A stretch of DNA of 64,000 bases from Heterobilharzia americana (Eukaryota; Platyhelminthes; Trematoda; Strigeidida; Schistosomatidae), in assembly GCA_944470555.2 (NCBI GenBank), contig OX104128.1, positions 64,363,257-64,427,256 of the forward strand. The letters are read 5' to 3'. Of this stretch, positions 36,830 through 45,939 are shown in pieces. The position numbers and the translations under genes were made by a program. Positions within the stretch are counted from its first letter, which is position 1. Each line of letters starts with the position of its first letter. The notes under the pieces were generated by a model. The model was not told where the DNA came from and did not search any database. It saw only the letters and a program-made list of their open reading frames with translations.

Positions 36830-37015
36830 TAAATGATGGATCATGGCTAGCAGTGGAATGCAGGATGCGCATTTCGTCCTATTTGGGACTGGTCAGCTGG
36901 ATGTACCTGCTTCCCAGTGAGTGATGTTGTTCCCACCGGGATTTGGACTCAAGGCATTCACACGGGAGCCCATATACCAACAGAGACTGATCAATTCGAT
37001 CCAATCAAAGACGGT
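36830..37015 (-). mobile_element. SM-alpha-like SINE with hammerhead, minus strand
   Basis: The minus strand reads a tRNA-like head (TTGGTATATGGGCTCCC, then GAGTCCAAATCCCGG), about 30 bp, then a hammerhead at 36845-36905 with the SM-alpha signature GTCCCAAATAGGACGAAATG and the 3' arm CATTCCACTGCTAGCC. It is a single unit; no second hammerhead is seen to the left. Confidence 0.78.
36845..36905 (-). ncRNA. SM-alpha hammerhead, G8 changed to C
   Basis: Core CTGACCA followed by stem II GTCC/GGAC with loop CAAATA, GAAA, a 2-3 bp stem III and an ATC cleavage triplet. Stem I is ATCCAG against CTGCAT (partly mispaired). Position G8 of CUGANGA is C. G8 is catalytic in known hammerheads, so this copy is predicted inactive. 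Confidence 0.75.
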
Positions 37016-37019
37016 ATGA

Positions 37020-38570
37020 TATAAAAACGATTATATTAAATTTAAATATACTTTTGACTTCTTAAGAATGCGGGAAGTTCATATTTATCAATGCAGACAC
37101 TGTCTTTGTCATGGGCTTAAATAGCTACTTTGAACTTACATTCCCTTTTTATTTTCGTATTTTATTTGTTTACTTGTTTATATGAATATATACATATTTG
37201 CCAGAGACTGGATCCAACTGTTCAGTGCATTTCATAAAATCTGCTGAGACCATTTCTTGTGTTACGTAATAATATTTCATTCCCTACATGGCTCTACTGA
37301 TTAAATCTAACATTTAGCCTCAAAACTTGTCTAGGGCATTTTATCACTTTAACTTATACACTTACAAATGTACAGCTGTGCAAATAAGTCACTGAAGCGA
37401 TAATTATCCTCTATGTAACCATTTTTTGTTTCTCTATTCAATTTTTTCTTTAACACCTAAGTAATTAGCTTTCATTGCATACCTCAGTGATGATTCACTT
37501 CTCGTTTTCGGTGTAAGTTTACTACAATACCGAAATAACAGTTTTGTCAAACATCATTTAATTATTAGGTCTTGGAAGACGTACTCTGTTTATTAAGTGA
37601 CAAAATGTTTGGTTATAAGAATATTTAATCATAATATGACGAATTTCGATTCTTTTTTCTATACGTGCCTACAAATACATCACTCTTTCTGTCCCTGAAG
37701 ATATTCCTTATCCTACGAGAAAACATCTAATTTTCTATCTACTACTGGGGATAATAACATCATATACGGGTAAAAGAACATAGAACTAAACTGTTCTTGA
37801 GGCAATCAAATTGTGCAGACTTAAAGTTACCTATCTCATATAACTGATTTAATACTGGTGTGTTCTAGTGAACACCCGGACAGTAACCCACTGATTCGTA
37901 CTCTAGCGGTTGCTCAATTCGCTAGGAATAAGATATGTCATATTAGGATATTTGTATTGTTAAGAGATTTCAGTTACTATCACTATTAAAATATTGTGAC
38001 TTAACGTCTTAACTTACGAGGTGTTGTTAAATCTTCAGCTTCCTTGCTAACTCATTTCTGGGTTCGTAAGAGCTATTCTCTACCCTTTACTTTTATCACC
38101 CAACGTGAATAAAAATTAATGAGTTCGAGTTGAATTCGTTGTATTATATTTCTCCCTATGCTATTAACTATGTTCCATAACTAGGTATAAACATTTCCTT
38201 CGATATTCTATATATCGTCCTGAAGCAATATAAAACTTCCACATATGTTTTTAGTGGTTCCATAACGTCACCTATCTGGAAAAATAACTTCTACTGATCG
38301 CTTAATTTTTCAAAATATATAAGCAATACCAGTACATATAGTATGACAATAAAGTAGTTTCAAGTGTTCAAATGATGTCCAATGCAGTTGTCAGGATGAT
38401 ATTATTTGTATTCTGCATTCTTTTCTTCATTTATTCATCACACTACTCTAATTCCTTACTAAGAAACAGATTCGTTCTCAATTTTAAGTGACCCTCGTCA
38501 TTATTCCTTGTGTGATGTTTCTTTTCGAAGAGGAAACTGCGAAATACAATGGATTAATTGTATTCTAAGT
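37020..38570. other. Spacer, nothing recognised
   Basis: AT-rich DNA with no recognised feature. Confidence 0.45.
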
Positions 38571-38574
38571 AGCT

Positions 38575-39112
38575 CAGCATGTGGAACAAGATGCGGATTT
38601 CCAAGACGAATTCAGTGAAGTCAAGTGAAGTGAGTGCTTTTATGTGATGGGTGAGAGACTTGGCGCGTCACGACAGGGATTTCCAACAAACTACAGACAT
38701 GCATCAACAACTGTCTACACTGACTCCTTAATGAAGCTCAGATGGATTGCCAGAATAATAAGAATGAGTAACAAGGAACAAGGAACTCTGACAACGAACT
38801 AACCAAGAGCCTATCACTGAACAAATATGCAGAAGGGGAAGTGGAGATGGATAGGGTTGGAGATGCACTGAGAAGGCCGACTGGGACACCACGCACCAGG
38901 CCAGACCGTCGAGTGGAACGCCGATATGGGAAGCGACGAGTTGGGCGTCCCAGATGAGGGTGACATGGGAGAGATCGTGCGAGGAGGAGATGAGAATTTG
39001 TGGGCTGTCGTGGGGCCAGGTTCAAAAGACTTCAGAGAACAGAGCGCATTGGAGACGTGTTATTGAAGCCCTATGTACCAATACGAATCCAAGGGACAAA
39101 TAATAATAATAC
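38575..39112 (+). mobile_element. RTE-like retrotransposon 3' end, part of a long inverted repeat
   Basis: Plus-strand 3' piece from the SALSM segment to a (TAA)n tail at about 39100-39112, encoding the C-terminal RRKWRWIG-type block in shifted frames. It is almost identical to the minus-strand 41490-42020, including a shared duplicated ACAAGGAAC and the unusual CCAATACGAATCCAAGGGAC end. A short TGAAG array is at 38613-38632. Confidence 0.86.
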
Positions 39113-39774
39113 ATGGAATTCTGCACTTAAATCAAATAAAAGTTATTATGCGATTGTTTAGTTGAAATGATGAAATTCAAGTCACTATCAGTTTTGGAAA
39201 AACTGATTTCGACAGCAGTCTGGTGACTGATAAGTCTGACTATGTTCCCTCTAAAAGTAACATTTAACATAGTCATGTGATTTGTAAGAATGCCGTTCTA
39301 AGTTGACAGAAAATATGACTGATGCAACTGAATGAACCAGCTTCATAATATCAATATGTCGTTCTACCCAACCAAGATTCACATTCAATGAACTCATTGA
39401 TATTGATGTGTGAACGCATGAGAAGCCACAGATACGAATTTGTGTACATACTTCTGATGTACTTAATTTCTGGCCAATATGCTGATTAATTCTACGAAAC
39501 AAATACTTGAAAACATCAGTATAAACCATGGCTTATCGTGGTGTGTAATTTCCACGAAAGCTGCCAAAGTCTACTTATAATTATCGCTAGAAGTCATAAA
39601 TTTTCTCCAGTCAAACAAAATATCATTGTGACAGTCTAATGTCCTTCATAGAAAAGTGATACGGGATTTACCTATCAGCGATTGACTACGCTTCTGAAAC
39701 GATTGTTCATAAACGGAAAACTACTGAACATAATTAGAGAAAACTTGTACCAAAATGAGTTATGCTTAATATTG

Positions 39775-40140
39775 GGATGAATATTGGTTAGCAATGAAAT
39801 CTAGGAAGTACATTTCGTCCTGTTTGGGACTCGTCGGCTGGATGTACGTGCCTCCTAGTGAGTGATTTTGTTCCCATTAAGACTTAAACTCGGACCGACC
39901 ACCTTGTATAACACAGCGTTGTCCACTAGGCTAGTGAGTAACAACTGCCACTTGATGCGTAACGGGTATGGTGTTTATTATGCTGCTTGCATTATACCGT
40001 CGTTGACTGGACCGAATTGATCGATCTTTATTGGGAAATGAGATCCTGCATGGAGGCTCCAATACTGCATGTCACTTCAATTTTGTAATAATGATAGATA
40101 GTGGTTAGCAGTGATAAGGATTATTTCTGGTAGAATAATA
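39775..40140 (-). mobile_element. SM-alpha-like unit, about 316-bp period with partial second unit
   Basis: The minus-strand hammerhead region at 39785-39848 and a tRNA-like head (TAGCCTAGTGGACAACG near 39925-39940) are followed at 40101 by a second occurrence of the GTGGTTAGCAGTG motif, giving a period of about 316 bp. The second unit is badly degraded after about 40115. Confidence 0.72.
39785..39848 (-). ncRNA. SM-alpha hammerhead, decayed
   Basis: Core CCGACGA (U4 changed to C), stem II GTCC/GGAC with loop CAAACA, GAAA kept; stem III (TG TA CT) no longer pairs and the triplet is TTC. Predicted inactive. Confidence 0.7.
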
Positions 40141-40204
40141 CCATGTTAGGGAGTCTTTACCTCTCTTCATACTCAACTAAGTTTCATATAGAAGGAATAG
40201 AAAT

Positions 40205-40350
40205 GAAACGGGAGCTTACGTGACCTTAGCTGGGCCATGGTTGCGTAATGACAAGAAGTCCCTCCCTCCCGGGAAAAAGAAGCTCACCAGTGCTTCCGGG
40301 TTTTCAATGCTTCTGCAAATGATGTCAGTCTACGGCGAATACAGTACAAA
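40205..40350 (+). repeat. SINE-B remnant, tail only clear
   Basis: The end CAAATGATGTCAGTCTACGG and CCAGTGCTTCCGGGTTTTCA mark a SINE-B 3' half. The hammerhead is unrecognisable. A TC/TA microsatellite begins about 15 bp further on. Confidence 0.5.
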
Positions 40351-40365
40351 AAATAAAATCTCCAC

Positions 40366-40455
<90 letters not shown>
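40366..40455. repeat. (TC)n(TA)n microsatellite
   Basis: About 14 TC units followed by about 31 TA units. Nothing coding. Confidence 0.95.
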
Positions 40456-40457
<2 letters not shown>

Positions 40458-40459
40458 TC

Positions 40460-41485
40460 TATATCTTGTTCTAATCAAAAAAGTCCACTGCACACTGGTA
40501 GTGGAAACAAAATCCTGCTGATAGGTGTCATGTGTACCCTTAAGTTTCGCTGTAATTTGTAGCCATCTGTTGGACTATTCTTACAGATGTATGAGCAGTC
40601 GATACTCGTTTAAGAGAAAGAGTGGTAGATGTCTACATTATGTGGCTTGTTTCCAGAATTCTTAATCATTCAAACTGTTCATCATTTTCAGAAAACCATG
40701 ATTTGACTGAGCGATATAAACTTAAATTACAAATCAATGTTTTATAAAAACATCTTAGGTAATGAATTCCGATAAATAGTTTAGTAGAACTTGCCATCTA
40801 TGTAGACTACTATTCAGTGATAAAATTTCATGATAAATATATTTCCATTTTACCCTTAGTTGTGCGTTATTCATCATACCAACTACAGTTATTTAATGTG
40901 AGGTATTTTTTATTTAATATGCATTCTTATACTACTTATTTCGTGGTGTAGTTAAAAAAGTTGTAGTTCTTTGTCGAATACAAAACAACACTTTCAGAAG
41001 GATTTTTACGCATAAATCAGCTCATAAAATCCTTCAAAAGTATATTGACGTTACAGATTTCCATTACGACTGTCCTCTGCAATTGCATATTCTATCCTAG
41101 TTCGTCTGTGCAGACACCATTAAGTTTACTTTTTATTTATACAATGAATACGATTTGAGAAGTATTGAAAACTAGAGAGCCATAATATAAATCGGAGTAG
41201 ATTTGAGATTCCAGTGAATGGTCTCGAGGTGTGGAGTCGACCATTTACAGACATATCGATGGGTATCTGCCAAGGAAGTAGTTAGTGACAGCAGTCTGAT
41301 TCCACTTGACAAAGGTTGAAAGATTTATAAAACCTGGTAATCTTTGACTAGATGCTTCAGGTGATTGAAGTGTTTAAAACTATTGGTAAACTGTTGTCGA
41401 TTGATAAAGTATTTCCAATTGTCGAACACTATCGATGTCACTCGTTTATTTACATCTATATACCGGGAAGTATTAAAGGAAATAT
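40460..41485. other. AT-rich spacer
   Basis: No recognised feature. Confidence 0.45.
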
Positions 41486-41489
41486 TATT

Positions 41490-42710
41490 TTATTTTATTT
41501 GTCCCTTGGATTCGTATTGTACATAGGGCTTCAATAACACGTCTCCAATGCGCTCTGTTCTCTGAAGTCTTTTGAACCTGGCCCCACAACAGCCCACAAA
41601 TTCTCATTTCCTCCTCGCACGATCTCTCCCATGTCACCCTCATCTGGGACGCCCAACTCGTCGCTTCCCATATCGGCGTTCCACTCGACGGTCTGGCCTG
41701 GTGCGTGGTGTCTCCAGTCGGCCTTCTCAGTGCATCTCCAACCCTATCCATCTCCACTTCCCTCTTCTGCATATTTGTTCAGTGATAGGCTCTTGGTTAG
41801 TTCGTTGTCAGAGTTCCTTGTTCCTTGTTACTCATTCTTATTATTCTGGCAATCCATCTGAGCTTCATTAAGGAGTCAGTGTAGACAGTTGTTGATGCAT
41901 GTCTGTAGTTTGTTGGAAATCCCTGTCGTGACGCGCCAAGTCTCTCACCCATCACATAAAAGCACTCACTTCACTTGACTTCACTGAATTCGTCTTGGAA
42001 ATCCGCATCTTGTTCACACTTTATGCTGAGTGCACAAGATCTCCACACTGGTTTCAGGCTGATCAACGCCTGCTTGTCTTGCTGTCTTTCCGATCCTCCA
42101 TGACTTTGACATCCTCGTCTGTGCCTGTGCCGCCGACTATAGTTGAAACAGTGCTGCCTACCCACATAGGTGAAGGAGACTACTTCCCTTCAGTTTCTCC
42201 CGTTCATGCTGATTGCAGCTTTCTGTTGTGGTTGTTGTTGTTGCTTGAATATCTTCATCATCTCTGTCTGCCTTTTCTATATTCACTTCGAGGGAGTCCA
42301 CCTGTATCCCTGTATCTCCTGTCAACTCATCAGTTTTCGCCTGTACATCTTCAAGTTTGTGTTACATCAGAAAGATGTCATCGGGGAAATCCAAGTCTTC
42401 TAGGTTCTCTTCCACACTCCACTCAGCCTATCTCACTCTTCTCACTCCTCACTCTTTCTCGCTTGCATCATCCAGTTCAGTCGACTACAATCACGAATAT
42501 CATTGGTGATAGTAGACAGACAGCCTTGATTCACTCCTGTCTTCACTTCACTTCACTTCACTTCAGTTCACTTCAGTTCAGTTCACAGGCATCACTGAGC
42601 TGAGCTTGCTTCGCATTGTGAATTACTTGTCATGTGGCGTCTTCATATATCTGTTGTTGAATGAGGGTGATGCAAGTTTGCAGTATTCCGTAGTATTGAA
42701 GCAGTTTCCA
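41490..42710 (-). mobile_element. RTE-like retrotransposon, RT palm to 3' end
   Basis: Minus-strand copy from RT (QQQIYEDATCQVIHNAK, near 42610-42660) through a TGAAC/TGAAG array (about 42540-42590). The YxDD position reads FPDD near 42380. It continues with a short CAA run, the YVG segment near 42160 and the C-terminal block to a short AAATAAAATAAAA tail at about 41490. Its last 530 bp match 38575-39112 almost exactly. It is 5' truncated and interrupted by stops. Confidence 0.86.
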
Positions 42711-42827
42711 TGTATGCGGATATCATATTCAGTAAGATGATAACAGGCGACCCCTATTAATCAACGTATTTCTTGAATCAATAATAATAATTTTCCTACT
42801 ACTCAAATAAAAAATTAAATTCAAGGT

Positions 42828-42960
42828 AATATTCATCACAAACTGACATTAGTTGGGGGAACTATTGAAAATCTGGATCGCTCACGAACTGGTTACAGAT
42901 CGAACTCAGGACCTTCAGGTTTCATAGCGAATGCGTTTAACCATTCAGCCACTGAGTTGA
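42828..42960 (-). repeat. SINE-B with hammerhead deleted
   Basis: The minus strand reads a tRNA-like head (AACGCATTCGCTATGAAACC), B-box region GAGTTCGATCTG, then directly the tail. The ribozyme segment is missing. A plus-strand tail piece follows at 42975-43075. Confidence 0.55.
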
Positions 42961-42974
42961 TTTCTAGTGATTCA

Positions 42975-43075
42975 TAGTTTCTAACTTTTATCAATACACG
43001 ATATAGCTGTCTAGTACTCCTAGATTTTCAATAGTTCTCCACATGATATTAGTCTTATAAAACAACTCAATATTT
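42975..43075 (+). repeat. SINE-B 3' fragment
   Basis: Contains TAGCTGTCTAGTACTCC and TTCTCCACATGATATTAGTC, the hammerhead 3' arm and the tail. It is the divergent partner of 42828-42960. Confidence 0.5.
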
Positions 43076-43079
43076 CAAT

Positions 43080-43875
43080 CACTTACATAATTCTGTTATT
43101 GTTAAAATGTATATCAAAATTTTCTATAGTAAAATCCACAGTGTGAATGAAATAAATGATAAATTGAAAATATTTACTTTTACGTTTTCTTTATGAAAAA
43201 TGTTAACAATTTTTATTGAAACTAGAAATTGTAACTGAAATCCTATTTTAATTCATTAGAATCTTTTCTTTGTATATTGTGTAGATTTTTAGATGGATGA
43301 TTGGATGAATGTATTCATAGGTATGTAGTAATGATATAAACGGGTCATTCCAATGTGTATTCATTAAAATATTAGTGTGATATAAACTTATGCATATCAG
43401 TGTAATGAGCAGTATTCAACATGTTGACAAAGATATGATGTTTCATCTTGTTCATGTGTATGACTGTTTGAAGGTGTGTGAGAGAGAAGATTTAGTATTC
43501 AGTTATTTCTCCAACCAGTCATCTCAAATTCATCCTCACTCCTTAACTCATTCACTCACTTACCTGTCAGTTCTCTTAACACTATATCAACCAAGTTGAT
43601 CAACAAATTAAATGAACATACATTTATACACAAGCAAATGTGAGCAAGCATTTCAACAATATTTACTTGTACATTAACTTAGGATTTATAGTGGCTATCT
43701 ATTTTCTACTTTCATACGGACAACAATTTAATCAAGCATAAATAATGATGACTGTCTTACCAACTATCTAATTGGTTAAATTGTTATACACAAATAATGT
43801 GACGATATGATGATGAAAAAATAAGTGAATGAAATTGTTTACTTAAATTTTGAGGGGATTGTGGAGATTTGGAAA
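43080..43875. other. AT-rich spacer
   Basis: No recognised feature. Confidence 0.45.
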
Positions 43876-43936
43876 TATTTCAAGTTGTTATTCATCGTAG
43901 ACTGACATCAGTTGGAGGAACAAAGGAAACCTGGGA

Positions 43937-43985
43937 GCACTGGACAGCTGTTTCGTCCCACTAGTATGCGACTCCTCAGCAGTGC
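43937..43985 (-). ncRNA. Type I hammerhead ribozyme, canonical core (SINE-B)
   Basis: Stem I GCACTG (43985-43980) pairs with CAGTGC (43942-43937) over 6 bp. The core CTGAGGA is intact. Stem II is 3 bp (GTC/GAC) with a 12-nt loop, GAAA is at 43954-43951, stem III is minimal, and the triplet GTC ends at 43943, so cleavage is predicted between 43943 and 43942. Every core residue is canonical. The very short stem III resembles SM-alpha hammerheads, which are known to work best as dimers. Confidence 0.82.
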
Positions 43986-44006
43986 GCACCCACGACCCCA
44001 CCAGCA

Positions 44007-44060
44007 GGGATCGAACCCGCGACCTTCAGGTTCCGCGACCAGCGCGTTACCATTGAGCCA
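44007..44060 (-). promoter_or_regulatory. Pol III-type internal promoter of SINE-B
   Basis: A box TGGCTCAATGG (44060-44050) and B box GGTTCGATCCC (44017-44007) on the minus strand, with tRNA-like spacing. The ribozyme begins about 22 bp downstream of the B box. Confidence 0.75.
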
Positions 44061-44104
44061 CTGGGTCAGAATCCAATGCTCCATATTTCCAACTTCTGTT
44101 AGCT

Positions 44105-44148
44105 CACTGCTGAGGAGTCTCATACTAGGACGAAACAGCTGTCCAGTG
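44105..44148 (+). ncRNA. Type I hammerhead ribozyme, canonical core (SINE-B)
   Basis: Stem I CACTG (44105-44109) pairs with CAGTG (44144-44148). Core CTGAGGA (44110-44116), stem II GTCT/GGAC with one G-U, loop CATACTA-like, GAAA 44132-44135, stem III of 3 bp with loop GC, triplet GTC 44141-44143. Cleavage is predicted between 44143 and 44144. All core residues are canonical. Without an adjacent tRNA head its transcription would depend on other promoters. Confidence 0.82.
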
Positions 44149-44290
44149 CTCCCAGGTTTCCTTTGTTCCTCCAACTGATGTCAGTCTTCGATGAATAACA
44201 ACTTGAAATGACGAAACAGCTGTTTAGTGCTCCCAGGTTTCCTTTGTTCCTCCAACTGATGTCAGTCTTCGATGAATAACAACTTGAAAT
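44105..44290 (+). mobile_element. SINE-B 3' half plus a tandem partial tail
   Basis: The plus strand starts inside the hammerhead (44105), without a tRNA head, runs to the tail end at about 44209, and is followed by a second partial copy (about 44210-44290) that begins at GACGAAACAGCTGTTTAGTG. This makes a tandem repeat of about 79-80 bp. Confidence 0.82.
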
Positions 44291-44370
44291 TGTTTACGCA
44301 GATTTTTATTCATATGGAAGAGTTGATAAAGAAATTAAACTTATGTTAATGATAGATCGTGGCTAGCAGT

Positions 44371-44420
44371 GGAATCCAAGATGAGCATTTCGTCCTATTT
44401 GGGACTCGTCAGCTGGATGT
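44371..44420 (-). ncRNA. SM-alpha hammerhead ribozyme, canonical core
   Basis: 5' arm ACATCCAG, core CTGACGA, stem II GTCC/GGAC with loop CAAATA, GAAA at 44391-44388, stem III of 3 bp (ATG/CAT) with loop CT, triplet ATC. Cleavage is predicted between 44380 and 44379. Stem I pairs ATCCAG with TTGGAT over 6 bp including one G-U. This closely fits published schistosome SM-alpha hammerheads, and all core residues are present. Confidence 0.88.
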
Positions 44421-44686
44421 AATTGCCTCTCAGTAAGTGATGTTGTTCCTACTAGGGCTAGAACTCAGGACCGTTCGGTTCAAACGACAGAGGATTATCC
44501 ACTAGGCTATCAAGTCAAGAAAGCAGCTTCTTGTGCAACGGGTGTAGTTTTAATGTTACTGCTTGTATTTTCCCATCGTTGATTGACCAATTTGATAGGT
44601 CTTCATTAGCATAGGGGCTCCTGCGTGAATGCTTAGGTATTGCCTGTCTTTGAATTATATGTTATTGTTGGATAGTGGCTAACAGT

Positions 44687-44736
44687 GGAATCTAGGACAC
44701 ATGTTTCGTTCCAGAAGGGCTTATCAGCTGGATGTA
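44687..44736 (-). ncRNA. SM-alpha hammerhead, decayed
   Basis: Core CTGATAA (G8 changed to A), stem II broken (GCCC...GGAAC), GAAA retained, 3' arm CCTAGATTCCACTG retained. Predicted inactive. Confidence 0.75.
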
Positions 44737-44740
44737 ACTC

Positions 44741-45055
44741 CCGGAACGAACCAACCAAGAACCCATCGCCCAACAAATATGCAGAAGAAAGTGAAGATGG
44801 ATTGGATTAGGCATACACTGAGAAGGCCAAATGGGGACATCATGCACCAAGCCAGACCGTTGAGTAGAATCCAAATGCGAAACGACGAGTTGGGTGTCCC
44901 ACATGAGGGTGACATGGAGATGATGTGAGGAAGAAATGAAAGCTTGTGGGCAATCGTGGTGCCAGGTTGAAAAGACTGCAGAGAAAAGAGTGGAATGGAA
45001 GCGTGCTACTGAAGCCCTAAGTTTCACTAGGAACCCAAGGGAAAAGTGACAATCA
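44741..45055 (+). mobile_element. RTE-like retrotransposon 3' end, joined to SM-alpha
   Basis: The plus strand begins at GGAACGAACCAACCAAGAAC, mid-C-terminal region, and runs to GGAACCCAAGGGA at about 45045. It has frameshifts. The left edge abuts the SM-alpha unit directly, so one inserted into the other or the two were copied as a chimera. Confidence 0.8.
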
Positions 45056-45114
45056 ACGATGGAAATTACAAGCTCTAAATCCAAAGCTATACCTGTCGCA
45101 CACGGAACGCTTAT

Positions 45115-45470
45115 CATGTGTAACAAGCCTAGCCACCATGTATCATGATGTCACCGCATCTATGTTGCAGAGATCAGGCATAAAGTCTTAGGGAGAAGAC
45201 AAAGTTGGTCGATAAGGCTGTGAATCTTCATTGGCTGTCATGACCGGGACATGTGTTGCCCAAGTCTAGACACCGTCTGCTTAGTCAAACAATGTTAACT
45301 GAAGTAGGTTTAGACTGGTAAAAGAATCACGGCACCTAGACTAAGACATAGCACCAGTGCATAAGGTGTTTGACCGTTGGTGTGAGCCGTATAAGGGAAT
45401 GTAGATCAGTCAGTTGAGATCCTCATGATGACAGAAATCAGTGTCTGGAGACTGTAAGTGATACGGCTCA
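45115..45470 (+). mobile_element. Second non-LTR RT family, C-terminal fragment
   Basis: Plus-strand frames, with stops, read a C-terminal block resembling LGRRQSWSIRL, a VNLHRLxWLGHVL-like segment in DNA (GTGAATCTTCATTGGCTGTC) and TRHCTVxxMLT-like text. It is the endonuclease-RT C-terminal of another schistosome non-LTR family, and it differs from the thirteen-copy family here. Confidence 0.55.
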
Positions 45471-45759
45471 CAATCGATTACATTGATGTAGATGTAACCA
45501 CACATTGCCTTCATTTTTATCTTTCAAATGAATTCAGTATTTTCTCACTCCTCCTCTTTCCCTCTTTTACTATATTCTATGGTTTCCAACAGATTCATCA
45601 TTTCTTTTCCTTCCTTCTCAGTGCTTTCTCGCTTGATGTGCTGAAATGAAGTGTGGTAACTTAGACCCCAATGTGCAGTACTGCCTGGTCCTATGCTGAT
45701 ATAGTTGATGTTCCTAGTGAATAACACTCTGGTATTTGAAGCGATGGGTTTTAGGTGTT

Positions 45760-45935
45760 AGATGAATAGAGGCAATCGACGTGAAGCCATGGACCCAGGT
45801 TTTGTGCTTTTCGGTGCTCCTCAGTAAGGCCTACCCGGACTGTCAACTCAGCTGATGTTCAATCTGAGATTTGAACACACATCACTCAGTGCTGAAGCCG
45901 CGACTGACCTTCTGTAAGGCCGGACTACTACATTG
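45760..45935 (-). repeat. SINE-C copy with tail
   Basis: The minus strand reads CGGCTTCAGCACTGAGTGATGTGTGTTCAAATCTCAG (given in parts: head, then B-box-like GTGTTCAAATCTC), then GGCCTTACTGAGGAGCACCG and AAAAGCACAAAACC. The tail matches 61470-61560, showing that the SINE-C heads and those tails belong to one family. Confidence 0.5.
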
Positions 45936-45939
45936 ATTT

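Larger units (their letters stand above)
43880..44085 (-). mobile_element. SINE-B, near full length, canonical hammerhead
   Basis: Minus-strand copy with A box (44050-44060), B box (44007-44017), a hammerhead at 43937-43985 and the full tail to 43880. It is the left arm of an inverted repeat with 44105-44213. Both arms are conserved enough that the two strands read the same 16-residue peptide start at 43908-44178, which is a palindrome effect and not a gene. Confidence 0.85.
44345..44740 (-). mobile_element. SM-alpha-like tandem unit (about 316 bp) with two hammerheads
   Basis: Minus strand. The GTGGCTAGCAGTGGAATC motif occurs at 44359 and 44675, a period of 316 bp. Each occurrence is the 3' arm of a hammerhead (44371-44420 and 44687-44736). 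Between them lies a tRNA-like head with A box TAGCCTAGTGGATAAT (44509-44494) and B-box-like AGTTCTAGCCC (about 44465-44455). The right-hand unit is cut at about 44740, where RTE sequence begins without a gap. Confidence 0.82.

Noticed and set aside
43908..44178. Two overlapping 88-residue frames with identical starts on both strands
   Set aside because: They are explained by the SINE-B inverted repeat. They cover ribozyme and tRNA-like sequence with no coding sign.
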